Shown: positions 53,160 to 61,760, counted from the stretch's first letter. The stretch is 64,000 bases of DNA from JANNSX01 sp041397825 (GCA_041397825.1 JAWKVX010000004.1:124001-188000); one strand, 5' to 3'. Numbers and translations are program-made. The notes: a model not told the origin generated them from the sequence alone.

Positions 53160-53560
53160 GCAAAACACGCGGTGGCGCTTGTTGGTGGTGTAGGCGGTGG
53201 CTATCCCAGAGCGCACGTCGGTGATGAGGTTGCCGGCGGTGTCGTAGGTGTTGTTGTGCAGCAGCATCCGCCCTCGGTGACCGAGGTAGGCTTGTTGCTC
53301 GTCGCCGGATAGGCGTAGGTGCGTGTCGCGCCGGCCACCCGCGCTCCGATCCGTCCGAGGCGTCGGGGTCGAGGACGTGGATCGGCAGCGCCAGCAAACC
53401 TCAGACTGTTGCCAACGCCGTCACAGGTTCACGACAGCGTCCCCCACGGCCCCGTCGCTGACGACAGCCGATTGGCGGGCGTATAGGCGAAGCTCATGCT
53501 GTTGGCGGGCGTAACGCGCATCCGTGATGCCGGTGAGGTTCAGAAGATCGGTGCGACTGC
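53160..53560 (-). pseudogene. Rhs/YD-repeat core fragment 3
   Basis: Minus-strand remains of Rhs core. In order: LNLTGITDA, frame change, VTPANSMSFAYTPANRLSSA, TGPWGTLS followed by a stop where a Tyr codon is expected, CDGVGN; then RTYAYPATSNKPTSVTEGG, LLHNNTYDTAGNLITDVRSG, IATAYTTNKRHR, where homology ends near the Rieske gene. Frame breaks and an internal stop show decay. It lies upstream (in minus-strand sense) of the TetR-Rieske cassette and fragment 2. Confidence 0.85.
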
Positions 53561-53667
53561 GGCGAGCCGAGCGGAGGCTTGGTCGTTCGCGAGAGGCAGT
53601 CCGAGGGCGAGGCAATTTTCGGTTTCAAAAGTCCTGGCCGTGCTTCACAGCAGTCGCCAGCGCATCT

Positions 53668-54303
53668 TCATGCACTACGAACCTGAAATATCCCAATTCC
53701 GGGTAATAACGCCATTAGTCCACACGCCAACAACAATAAACGGAGCATGATGTCTAATTTCAAGACCTCGGAACTCTCGGCAAACGAAGCCGCTTTCTCT
53801 GCGTCCTCAAAAAAGAAACCGTTGTTCATCTGACTCAAGAATTTTCTTGAAATATTTCTCAACTTCTACTTTGTACCCACACCCGTGCAATCCACTTATA
53901 AGAGAATATATATCCAACACATCCAGATCCTACCAACTTCCAGAATTCAGCCGACAAATCCATTCGGATTTGACATCGGTGAAATATCCAGGCCCGCCCT
54001 CAGCGTTTCAGCAAAGGAGCAAATGCGAGGAGGCGGTTAGTGCGACTAGGCAATCTTCACGCACTAGGAAGTAGTCTCTCAGTGCATCCACTGTCTTTGA
54101 CAACCCCAGAGAGTTACCCCAGTCGGAGATCGTGCCTACCAACTGACTTTCCAGCGCAGCAGGGCGTGGCCAGACACTTCGGGTCGGCCGTTAGAACTGC
54201 GGCCCCACCGATTAGCGGGCTGGAAGGTCACTCTTACTGCCTGGTCGAACGCGAAGATCAAAACCGATGCAAACTCCTCGTCTCCATTATATAAACCCTT
54301 CAC
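53668..54303 (-). pseudogene. Lower-GC remains of small genes behind Rhs tail 4 (immunity-like)
   Basis: Starting at GTG 54303, 69 bases after the Rhs tail stop, minus-strand frames read VKGLYNGDEEFASVLIFAFD and QAVRVTFQPANRWGRSSN to a stop at 54136; then another frame TISDWGNSLGLSKTVDALRD, YFLVREDCLVALTAS to 54008; then DLDVLDIYSLISGLHGCGYK, VEVEKYFKKILESDEQRF to 53807; last a 64-residue frame (53862-53668) with a hydrophobic helix MLRLLLLACGLMALLPGIGI. These look like one or two small acidic or membrane proteins broken by frameshifts. No family was recognised. Confidence 0.5.
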
Positions 54304-54372
54304 TGAATGAACGATCCGTATTCACTGCAGTTTTTCACCCCTGGCGGCTGCGCGTAACCGCCCCAGACTTAT

Positions 54373-54860
54373 TCAAAAACATTCGCACGTGTCCGGGTTC
54401 TGGCCCATAGTGTGCAAGTGGAAATGAGGATCCATCCCTCCGTGAGTGTGCCCAGAGTGCATATAGTAGCATTGGGTGCCTTTAGGCGGATCGCAAGGTA
54501 GGCAGCTTTTTTGGGTGTCGATGTTGTAAGAACCCGAAAGCACATATTGATCCAATACTTAGCCCATTTAGACCATTCCTTGTTGGCGTCCGAACCTGGG
54601 ATTCCAGATAGGACCGTAGCCCGGTCCGGGCCGAGTCGTGGTTCCATGCATTTTGGCCCGTCGGGTCAACTCTCTCTCAAGCGAAGCCTGATGAGCATAC
54701 CCATACACCCCCGGCCCATCGACGAACCCCAGCGGATCCGGCTGCGTGTACCGACCGGTCGTCGGATCGTAGTGCCGGTGCCAGTTGTCGTGCAAGCCGG
54801 ATTCGACCTGAAACCATTGGCCGGGGAAGCGGGTGTCGAGGGCGGCGGGGCCGGCTGACC
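54373..54860 (-). pseudogene. Rhs core end with His/Cys-rich C-terminal tail (fragment 4)
   Basis: Minus strand. Core end RFPGQWFQVESGLHDNWHRH, YDPTTGRYTQPDPLGF, GPGVYGYAH, a frame change, then the canonical VDPTGQNAWNHDSA that marks the start of an Rhs toxin tail. After another frame change: LDQYVLSGSYNIDTQKSCLP, CDPPKGTQCYYMHSGHTHGG, MDPHFHLHTMGQNPDTCECF with stop at 54373. This Cys/His-rich end resembles a tail type seen on other Rhs proteins. Frame breaks make it inactive as given. The core part is nearly identical to fragment 2, the tail is different. Confidence 0.82.
54705..54854 (-). repeat. 150-bp Rhs core-end repeat, copy 2
   Basis: Partner of 50370-50519, same strand, with only a handful of base differences by eye. 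The far end meets the unique DNA before the GNAT gene at about 54855. Confidence 0.85.
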
Positions 54861-54902
54861 ACCCCCACGACTTCTCCGTCGGGCGGCGCTACGATCGGGC
54901 TC

Positions 54903-55412
54903 ATGCAGATGCGCTCCTATCGATCCGGCGACGCGGCGGCCCTGGCCGGCATCTTCCGCCGCGCGGTGGCCGAGCTGGGTGGCCGGCACTACACGTCGCC
55001 ACAAGTGGCGGCGTGGCTCGGCAGGGCGCCCGACGCGGAGGGCATGGCCGCCCGTGCCGCCGACGGGCGTGTCGTGCTCGTCGCCGTCGATGACGCCGAC
55101 CGGCCCGTCGCCTTCGCCGACCTCGAGCCGAACGGCCATGTCGATCTCCTGTTCGCCCTGCCCGAGGTCGCGGGCACAGGCGTCGCCCAATCCCTCGTCG
55201 AGGCGCTCGAGGTGATCGCACGCAGCCATGGGATGTTGCGGCTCTTCGTCGAGGCGAGCGAAGGCGCCAAGGGTCTGTTCGCGCGGCAGGGATTCCTGAT
55301 GCTGGGCCGCAACGACTTCACCCTCGGCGGCACCGCCATCCACAACTACCGCATGGAGAAGGCGCTGCAGCGCGAGCGAGCCTCAGACCCGCGACGTCCG
55401 CCCCGCGGCTAG
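54903..55412 (+). CDS. GNAT family N-acetyltransferase
   Basis: 169-residue acetyltransferase. It opens MQMRSYRSGDAAALAGIFRRAVAEL; the acetyl-CoA region VDLLFALPEVAGTGVAQSLVEALE near 80-100 carries a weaker form of the Q/RxxGxG/A loop (PEVAGTGVA), and FVEASEGAKGLFARQGF near 115-130 is the usual end of the fold. It resembles YafP-like putative acetyltransferases. Substrate unknown. It starts directly beside the end of the Rhs region and overlaps the convergent MFS gene by 30 bases. Confidence 0.87.
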   Translation: MQMRSYRSGDAAALAGIFRRAVAELGGRHYTSPQVAAWLGRAPDAEGMAARAADGRVVLVAVDDADRPVAFADLEPNGHVDLLFALPEVAGTGVAQSLVEALEVIARSHGMLRLFVEASEGAKGLFARQGFLMLGRNDFTLGGTAIHNYRMEKALQRERASDPRRPPRG

Positions 55413-56564
55413 ACTCGCGATCACCAGCGCCGCGCAGCACACCGCCACGCCGATCGGCAACGCATTTGGCCCGTAGCGATCCATGGCCATGCCGTAGACG
55501 GGCGGCCCGGTCATGGAGCCGACCGTGTAGAGGCTGATGAAGAGCGCATTGGCACCGGCGAGCGAGGCGCCCTGGAAGCGCCGACCCATCTGGGCGAGGC
55601 CGAGCGTGTAGAGGCCGACCATCAAGCCGCCCCAGGGAAACAAGAGAGCCCAGAGGAAGAGCGGCGAGCCGACGGCGAAAGGGAGGAGGAGGGCGCCGAC
55701 CGCGCCGGCTGCTGCCGAGAACGTCAGCCAACGCTGGAGCCCGTCGCGATCGGCGAGCCAGCCGATCAGGGGTTGCAGGACGACGGTGCCGGCCGCGAAG
55801 ACGCTGAGAAGCACCAGCGTGTCGGCCTCGGCAATGGCGTTGCGCAAAGCGTAGACGCCGAGTAGGGCCCAGAGCGAGGCGTCGCTGATGCCGGCGGCGA
55901 GGGCGGCTGCGAAGATCAGGGGTCCCGTTCTCAGCATGTGCCAGGCCGGTGCGCCGGATTCGGCCGTGACATCGGGGAGAAGGTTGCGCGCCAACCAGAG
56001 CGGCAAAGCGCTCGCCAGCATCAGCCCGATCAGCAGATGGAAGGGAAGCGCTGTCTCGATATCGATCTGCGTCAGCACGATCGGCGAGATGACGAAGCCG
56101 AGCGAGAACATGGTCGAGTAGATGCCGGAGTAGAGGCCGCGGCGGTGATCGGGTGCGACCGCATTGATCCAGGTCTCGCTCAGGATCCAGTGCGCACCGG
56201 CGCCGAGACCGGTGAGAAAGCGCAAGGCCATCCAGGCCTCGAGCGAGGTGAAGTAGGCCATGGCGAGCGTCGCGCCGGCGGTGAGGAAGAGACCGGTGAA
56301 CAGCACCGCCTTGATGCCGAAGGTACGCGCCAGGCGGCCGAGCAGGAGCGACATGAGAATGATGGCTGCGACCGGCAATGCGGCATTGACGCCGATGAGG
56401 GAGGCCGGCGTTCCGCGCCGCTCGAGCAGGAAGCTGACGAGGGGCATGATGCCGCCGATGGCGAAGCCGGCGGCCGTCACGCTCGCGAGGAGGGCAATGA
56501 AGACGAGATGGCGCTCGCGCTCGGAGAGACTTTCGGCCGTGCGGGGAGCTGGCGTGGTGATCAT
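55383..56564 (-). CDS. MFS transporter
   Basis: 393-residue major facilitator with twelve hydrophobic segments. The loop motif between helices 2 and 3 is LLLGRLARTFGIKAV; the start LVFIALLASVTAAGFAIGGIMPLVSFLLERRG and the RFLTGLGAGAHWILSETWINAVAPDHRRGLYSG region place it in the YcaD/UMF1-like group of uncharacterised drug or metabolite exporters. ATG 56564 is chosen; ATG 56600 is possible. Convergent with the GNAT gene. Confidence 0.88.
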   Translation of the reverse strand: MITTPAPRTAESLSERERHLVFIALLASVTAAGFAIGGIMPLVSFLLERRGTPASLIGVNAALPVAAIILMSLLLGRLARTFGIKAVLFTGLFLTAGATLAMAYFTSLEAWMALRFLTGLGAGAHWILSETWINAVAPDHRRGLYSGIYSTMFSLGFVISPIVLTQIDIETALPFHLLIGLMLASALPLWLARNLLPDVTAESGAPAWHMLRTGPLIFAAALAAGISDASLWALLGVYALRNAIAEADTLVLLSVFAAGTVVLQPLIGWLADRDGLQRWLTFSAAAGAVGALLLPFAVGSPLFLWALLFPWGGLMVGLYTLGLAQMGRRFQGASLAGANALFISLYTVGSMTGPPVYGMAMDRYGPNALPIGVAVCCAALVIASLAAGRTSRV

Positions 56565-56643
56565 CGAGGGTCTTTCGTCCGGAGTTGAGCGAGGCGACAT
56601 CTCGCATCACCCCGGCTGATCCGCCACGGCTCACGGCTGGCCG

Positions 56644-58056
56644 TCAAGTCCTGACGGACGGATTAACCCTGCTCTCGGTCGGCATGGTGACCTCGATGCG
56701 GAGGCCGGGCCGGTTGTCGCGTAGCGCGAGCGAGGCCCCATGCAACTCAGCGACGGCGGCGACCAGTGCCAGGCCGAGGCCGTGGCCGGACGAGCTTCGG
56801 CTCTGGTCGAGGCGCGAGAAGCGCCCGAGCACGCTCCCCCGCGCCTCGGGCGGAATGCCCTGTCCTCTGTCGGCGACCGCCAGACGGGCCTGGTCCGCGG
56901 TCGCGGTAAGGCCAAGGCTGATGGGGGTGCCGGTCGGCGTGTGCCTGAGGGCGTTCTCGATGAGATTGGCGACGGCCTGGGTCAGGAGCTCCGGATCGCC
57001 GCGCACACTGACGTCAGGATCAATTCCAACCACAAACGACCGGCCGTCGTCCTCGATGACCGGGGCGTAGGTCTCGGCAATCTGCCGGCAGAGCGCGCTC
57101 AGGTCGAGCGACCTGAAGCCCGCCTTCCGCGCTCCCGCCTCCACCTCGGCGATCCGAAGCAGGGCGGCGAAGGTGTCGAGCACGTCATCGATTTCAGTCA
57201 GGGCCTTGTCGATGCCTCGGTGGTAGTCGGCCGGAGAGACGGCCTCCTCCGACAGGGCCTCGAGACCCTGGCGCAGACGCGCCAGCGGCGTCCGCAGGTC
57301 ATGCGCAATGTCGCTCGAGACATGGCGGACGTCGAGCATCAGCGTCTCGATGCGCTGGAGCATGCGGTTGAGCACGTCCGACAGCCGGTCGAACTCGTCG
57401 CCCGAGCCCCAGCGGGGAAGGCGTTGGGAGAGGTCTCCGGTCATGATGTGCTCGGCGGTCCGGTTGATGTCATCGACCCGGCGCAGCGAGCGTCGGCTGA
57501 TGATGACGCCGCCGAGCAGGGCAAGAAGGACGGTCAGGGCCGCCCCGAACGACAAGGTTTCGGCGATGCGCTTTCGCAGATCGACAAAATCGTCGGTGTC
57601 TCGCGCGACGACGAGCGTGGCGCCGTCCGGCAGAGTGAGGGCATAGGCAATAGCGGTCTCGCTGTGCGCGTCCTCGTCGGTCTCGCCGATCTCCTTGACG
57701 GGAACCTGGTGCCAGCCGGCACCCGGCGGCCTTGCCATGCTGCCGAGCAGGCGCACGCCCGACGCATCGAAGACGGCATAGGCGAAGGCCCGGCCATGTA
57801 CGTAGGTCTGGAGCGATCTCAGGCGTTCGACGATGTGGGCGACGTCCTCCTCTTCCGCCTCTTTTGCGAGCTGGCTTGCTTCGTGCTCGATGGTGGAGCG
57901 CAATTGCGCGCGCGCGAAGGAGGAGAAGTCCCAATAGACGATAGCGAATTGGATGACGGTCAGAGCGCTGAACAGAAGCGCGATCAGCAGGGCGAGGCGG
58001 AAGGCCGCCGTGCGATGAAATCTAACCGGGCGCACGGAGACGGTATCCGACGCCAC
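56644..58056 (-). CDS. Sensor histidine kinase, PhoQ-like
   Basis: 470-residue membrane kinase. Two membrane helices (about 18-40 and 168-190) enclose a periplasmic sensor of about 125 residues that is fairly acidic (EEEDVAHIVERL, ETDEDAHSE), as in cation sensors. A HAMP domain follows, then phosphoacceptor DIAHDLRTPLARLRQGLE with His near 253, and ATPase motifs N-box LIENALRHTP, G1 DRGQGIPPE and G2 GHGLGLALVAAVAELHG. Starts with GTG, overlapping the response regulator by 35 bases. Confidence 0.9.
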   Translation of the reverse strand: MASDTVSVRPVRFHRTAAFRLALLIALLFSALTVIQFAIVYWDFSSFARAQLRSTIEHEASQLAKEAEEEDVAHIVERLRSLQTYVHGRAFAYAVFDASGVRLLGSMARPPGAGWHQVPVKEIGETDEDAHSETAIAYALTLPDGATLVVARDTDDFVDLRKRIAETLSFGAALTVLLALLGGVIISRRSLRRVDDINRTAEHIMTGDLSQRLPRWGSGDEFDRLSDVLNRMLQRIETLMLDVRHVSSDIAHDLRTPLARLRQGLEALSEEAVSPADYHRGIDKALTEIDDVLDTFAALLRIAEVEAGARKAGFRSLDLSALCRQIAETYAPVIEDDGRSFVVGIDPDVSVRGDPELLTQAVANLIENALRHTPTGTPISLGLTATADQARLAVADRGQGIPPEARGSVLGRFSRLDQSRSSSGHGLGLALVAAVAELHGASLALRDNRPGLRIEVTMPTESRVNPSVRT

Positions 58057-58699
58057 GAATGGTCTCGATGAGCTCCATGTCGAAACCGCGATCGATCTTC
58101 GAGCGCAGCCGGCTCATATGCGTCTCGACGATATTGGTCTTGGGGTCGAAGTGAAAGTCCCAGACATTCTCGAGCAGCATGGTGCGGGTGACGGCTTCGC
58201 CGGCATGCCGCATCAGGTATTCGAGCAATCGGAACTCCTGTGGCTGCAACTCGATTGTCTTGCCACCCCGTTGCACGCTGCGCTTGACGAGATCGATCGC
58301 GAGGTCGGCGACAGCGAGCCGTGTCGCCTCTTGGGCGATGGCCGGCCGGCGGGACAGCGCCTTGATGCGCGCCATCAGCTCGGCGAAGGCGAAGGGCTTG
58401 ACGAGGTAGTCGTCGGCGCCGGCCTCGAGACCTTCGACGCGGTCCTGAATGCCACCCTTGGTCGTGAGGATCAGCACGGGCGTGCCGATCTTGGCATGGC
58501 GGATCGATTGGACCAGGCTGACGCCATCGAGGCCGGGCAACATGCGGTCGACGATCATCACGTCGTAGGGTCCGTCGAGGGCCATCACCAATCCGTCTCG
58601 ACCGTCAACCGCGTGCTCGACGACATGGCCATGCTGCTGCAGGCTCTTGGCGATGTGGCCGGCGACCTCGGCATCGTCCTCAATGAGGAGTATTCTCAA
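58022..58699 (-). CDS. OmpR/PhoP-type response regulator
   Basis: 225-residue regulator. Receiver domain with LLIEDDAEVAG, phosphoacceptor Asp in VMIVDRMLPGLDG and Lys in YLVKPFAF; C-terminal winged helix with ELQPQEFRLLEYLMRHAGEAVTRTMLLENVW and THMSRLRSKID. The conserved beginning RILLIEDD implies a TTG start at 58699, preceded by GAGG; an upstream ATG at 58765 would add 22 unlikely residues. Operon with the kinase; a PepSY gene lies 103 bases upstream on the same strand. Confidence 0.9.
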   Translation of the reverse strand: MRILLIEDDAEVAGHIAKSLQQHGHVVEHAVDGRDGLVMALDGPYDVMIVDRMLPGLDGVSLVQSIRHAKIGTPVLILTTKGGIQDRVEGLEAGADDYLVKPFAFAELMARIKALSRRPAIAQEATRLAVADLAIDLVKRSVQRGGKTIELQPQEFRLLEYLMRHAGEAVTRTMLLENVWDFHFDPKTNIVETHMSRLRSKIDRGFDMELIETIRGVGYRLRAPG

Positions 58700-58801
58700 C
58701 GGCAGCCTCGACTCAGGAATGTGGAACGGCCCCGCCAACGTAGAGCGACGCCGCCCGACCGTCATGGTCCGGCGGCGTCGCAGCCTGTCAATTGGGGGGG
58801 C

Positions 58802-59140
58802 TCACTGGCCGTCGCCGTCGCCGTCCATATCCTCGGAGAGCGTCTCGACGTTCTTCACCTCGCCGGACTGGGTATCGACCGAGACCTTCGCGATCTTGTC
58901 GTTGCTGAAGACCTCGACGACGTACATCGGGGCGCCCTCGTCGGTCTTGATGGCCGCGTCATAGGCCTTGCCACCGGACTTCTGCTCCGCCGCCTGGATG
59001 GCATCGACGAGGGTCACCTTGGCGGCTTTCAGCGCCTGCATCTCGCCCTCGTCCTCGGAGGCATAGGCCCCTGCGCTCGCCGCGACGGCGGTGATGAGGA
59101 GGGCAACGGCGGCAGTGCTCATGCGCAACTTCTTGGTCAT
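58802..59140 (-). CDS. PepSY domain periplasmic protein
   Basis: 112-residue exported protein: signal peptide about 1-26 (KLRMSTAAVALLITAVAASAGAYA), then one PepSY domain (ALKAAKVTLVDAIQAAEQKS, VVEVFSNDKIAKVSVDTQSGEV) and an acidic end (MDGDGDG) that could bind divalent cations. PepSY proteins are often targets or modulators of neighbouring two-component systems. It is upstream of the response regulator on the same strand. ATG 59140 gives a proper signal peptide. Confidence 0.87.
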   Translation of the reverse strand: MTKKLRMSTAAVALLITAVAASAGAYASEDEGEMQALKAAKVTLVDAIQAAEQKSGGKAYDAAIKTDEGAPMYVVEVFSNDKIAKVSVDTQSGEVKNVETLSEDMDGDGDGQ

Positions 59141-59289
59141 TCTTGGCTCCTTGCATTGATGTGGCGGCGTTATCGGCTGACCACGGTGCAGAACATAGGG
59201 GCCCCGACATTGGCAGACGATGGCGCGAGCTATACAAATTCCCAATCTTCATGGCGCCATCGGTGCCGAAATTCTGAGGAGCGGGACCA

Positions 59290-59901
59290 ATGTACAGGTT
59301 GATTGGACGGCGCGGTTCGGGGTCGATGGGACCGCACCTCGCGCTCGAGGAGCTCGGAGTTCCCTATGCCTTCACGCACGTGGAAAAGGAACATCTGAAG
59401 ACGCCGGAATTCCTGAAGCTCAATCCGATGGGGCGCGTGCCAGCGCTGATCCTGCCGACCGGCGAGGCAATGTTCGAGAGCGCGGCCATGGTGTCGTATC
59501 TGGCGGCCGCGCACCCGTCAGAGCTGACGCCGGCTCCGGGCACCCCGGCACATGCCAGGTTCTCGCAATGGCTCGTCTTCCTGTCGGCCAATGTCTACGA
59601 GACCTATCTGCGCTTCTTCTATTCCGATCGATATACAACCGACGGTGAGAAGGGTGCCGCGCCGGTCAAGGCACAGGCGCTCGCGGACCTCGAGAAGCAG
59701 TTCGGCATCATCGAGGCTGCCTTGTCGCCGAACCTGGCCGGTTCGGACCTGACACTCGCAGATCACTATCTCTACATGCTGGCCACCTGGTGGGACCCGG
59801 CGCCGGCCGCGCTTCTCGCCAGGCATCCCAAGCTCGCCCAGCTGGCGAAACGTCTCGAGGCGCGGCCGGCGGTCGCCAAGGTGCTTAAGGAGAACGCGTG
59901 A
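59290..59901 (+). CDS. Glutathione S-transferase family protein
   Basis: 203-residue GST. N-terminal thioredoxin-like domain (YRLIGRRGSGSMGPHLALEELGVPY, then LKLNPMGRVPALILPTGEAMFESAAMVSYLA with the cis-Pro and ES glutathione-binding motif), and a helical C-terminal domain with GSDLTLADHYLYMLATWW. The residue at the usual catalytic Ser/Cys position is in the RRGSGS loop. Its stop overlaps the next gene start (GTGA). Confidence 0.88.
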   Translation: MYRLIGRRGSGSMGPHLALEELGVPYAFTHVEKEHLKTPEFLKLNPMGRVPALILPTGEAMFESAAMVSYLAAAHPSELTPAPGTPAHARFSQWLVFLSANVYETYLRFFYSDRYTTDGEKGAAPVKAQALADLEKQFGIIEAALSPNLAGSDLTLADHYLYMLATWWDPAPAALLARHPKLAQLAKRLEARPAVAKVLKENA

Positions 59902-61298
59902 GCAGCCGCACCTTCAATGTGGATGCGATCGCCGACCGACTCACCGCCCTGGTCGGTCCATCGCATGTCAGGCGTGCGGCCGACCTCGCCGGCTTCGACC
60001 CCGGCATGGATCCTCGCAATCTCGATGCCGGCCTCGCCGTCCTACCGGGCTCGACGGCAGAGGTCTCGGCCGTCCTGCGACTGGCGGCGGAAGCGGGAGT
60101 GACAATCGTGCCGCAAGGCGGACGCACGGGGCTAGTCGGCGGCTCGGTGTCCGGGCCGGGGCAACTCGTCGTCATGTTGACGCGGCTCAATCGGATCGGT
60201 GAGATCGATACCGCATCGCGCACGCTGACGGTCGAGGCCGGCGTGCGATTGGAGCAAGCCGAGGCCGCTGCTGCCGCGCATGGGCTCTCGGTCGGTATCG
60301 ATCTCGCGGCGCGTGGCACGGCGACAATCGGCGGCATGATCTCGACAAATGCGGGCGGCATCCAGGCTTTCCGTTACGGTGTCATGCGCCAACGGGTGTT
60401 GGGCCTGGAAGCCGTGCTCGCCGACGGCGCGGTGCTCGACGAGATGACAGCGGTCACCAAGGCGGCGACCGGCTACGATCTGAAGCAGCTGTTCATCGGC
60501 GGCGAGGGCACGCTCGGCATCGTCACCAAGGCGGTGCTGAAGCTCGTTCCCGCCGAGCCGCACCGGGCAACGGCACTGATCGCCGTCGAGACGACCGCTC
60601 GGGCGGTCGAGATCATGCAGCGGATCGAGCGGCAGTCGGGCATCCGCCTCGCCGCCGCCGAGGCGATGTGGCGCGACTATTTCCGTCGCACCGTCGAGGC
60701 GCTCGGCCTGACCCAGTTCCGGCAATTCGTTGCCAGCCCCGTCACGCTGCTGCTCGAGGTTTCCGGTCAGAGCGAGGAGGAGGCGCGCACCGGTCTCGAA
60801 CAGGGCCTCGCCGAGGCGCTGGATTTGGGCATTGCGACCGATGCCATTCTCGCCAAGAGTGAGCGGGAGCGTATCGCCATATGGCATCCACGGGAGGATT
60901 CCTACCAGGCCGATCGCGGCCTGACCTACCGGCACTGGTACGACATCTCGGTGCCGATCAGCCGGCTCGACGACTATGTGAGTCGCCTCTTCCGGGAGAC
61001 AGCGGTCCGGTTCCCGGGCATGGTCTGTCTCGTGCTCGGACACTTGGGCGATGGCAATCTGCATCTGTCGCTGGCAAGCGACACTCCGTTCGACGACGTC
61101 ACGGCCGTCGAGGATGTGGTGTTCGGAGGCCTACGCGAGATGGGCGGCGCCTTCTCGGCGGAGCACGGCATCGGTCTCGACAAACGCGAGGCGCTGGCGC
61201 GGATCGGTGGCCAGGCACGGCTTCAGACGATGCGGGCCGTCAAGCGCGCGCTCGATCCTCTGGGACGGATGAATCCGGGGAAGATGCTGATGGAATGA
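59898..61298 (+). CDS. FAD-linked oxidase (GlcD/D-lactate dehydrogenase-like)
   Basis: 466-residue flavoprotein of the FAD_binding_4 plus FAD-oxidase_C type. The FAD loop is VPQGGRTGLVGGSVSG near 75-90, with TIGGMISTNAGGIQAFRYG and GYDLKQLFIGGEGTLGIVTKA further on. The C-terminal domain has GHLGDGNLHLSL and FSAEHGIGLDKRE, the metal/substrate motifs of D-2-hydroxyacid dehydrogenases (glycolate oxidase GlcD, D-2-hydroxyglutarate or D-lactate dehydrogenase). Which acid it oxidises is unknown. GTG start, coupled to the GST gene. Confidence 0.9.
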   Translation: MSSRTFNVDAIADRLTALVGPSHVRRAADLAGFDPGMDPRNLDAGLAVLPGSTAEVSAVLRLAAEAGVTIVPQGGRTGLVGGSVSGPGQLVVMLTRLNRIGEIDTASRTLTVEAGVRLEQAEAAAAAHGLSVGIDLAARGTATIGGMISTNAGGIQAFRYGVMRQRVLGLEAVLADGAVLDEMTAVTKAATGYDLKQLFIGGEGTLGIVTKAVLKLVPAEPHRATALIAVETTARAVEIMQRIERQSGIRLAAAEAMWRDYFRRTVEALGLTQFRQFVASPVTLLLEVSGQSEEEARTGLEQGLAEALDLGIATDAILAKSERERIAIWHPREDSYQADRGLTYRHWYDISVPISRLDDYVSRLFRETAVRFPGMVCLVLGHLGDGNLHLSLASDTPFDDVTAVEDVVFGGLREMGGAFSAEHGIGLDKREALARIGGQARLQTMRAVKRALDPLGRMNPGKMLME

Positions 61299-61322
61299 GT
61301 CCCGGCCGGTTGCGGCCTCCGC

Positions 61323-61760
61323 CTACGCACAACCCTTTTTCTTACGCTGCCGCTCGAGCTGCGCGCGCACATCGTCCGTCATGGCCTTGACGGCGTTCGT
61401 GCGCTCGGCCGAGCCACCGGGCGGCGGGCCGGAGGCGAGCACCTGCTTGGCGTTGCCGAGGTCGGCGATGCCCCTGGCGAGCTCGTCACAGGAGAGCTGA
61501 TCCTTCGTCCTCTGATAAGCGAAGAGCCGGACGCCGGAGTGATGCTCCGCCGCCGAGCCCGGCCGGTTGATCCAGCTGCGGTTGGGGTCGCTCGCCATCT
61601 GATTGACGAGCGAGACGCGCTTGTCGACACAGCCCTGGCTGTCATCGAGGCAAACACCGGAAACCTGAGGGCCGCCCGCACAGCCCGCGAGGGCGAGTCC
61701 GACCACCATGACCGCCGTGAACATCGACGACGCGTAGCTGAGCATGTCCCCGCCTGCCAT
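61323..61760 (-). CDS. Putative lipoprotein of unknown function
   Basis: 145 residues with a lipoprotein signal (FTAVMVVGLALAGC, Cys near residue 24). The mature part contains several Cys (VSGVCLDDSQGCVDKR, LSCDELARG) and ends in a charged QLERQRKKKGCA tail. No known domain was recognised. ATG 61760 follows GGAG; ATG 61745 (MLSYASSMF) is an alternative. It is convergent with the oxidase gene. Confidence 0.7.
   Translation of the reverse strand: MAGGDMLSYASSMFTAVMVVGLALAGCAGGPQVSGVCLDDSQGCVDKRVSLVNQMASDPNRSWINRPGSAAEHHSGVRLFAYQRTKDQLSCDELARGIADLGNAKQVLASGPPPGGSAERTNAVKAMTDDVRAQLERQRKKKGCA

Noticed and set aside
51246..53267. 673-codon minus-strand frame beginning in Rhs fragment 3 and running opposite the Rieske and TetR genes
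   Set aside because: Only the first residues are Rhs core; the rest is the antisense of two well-supported genes.
53847..54294. Two plus-strand small frames (75 and 84 codons) in the lower-GC Rhs region
   Set aside because: No ribosome site or motif; the minus strand reads more like coding sequence and fits the Rhs orientation.
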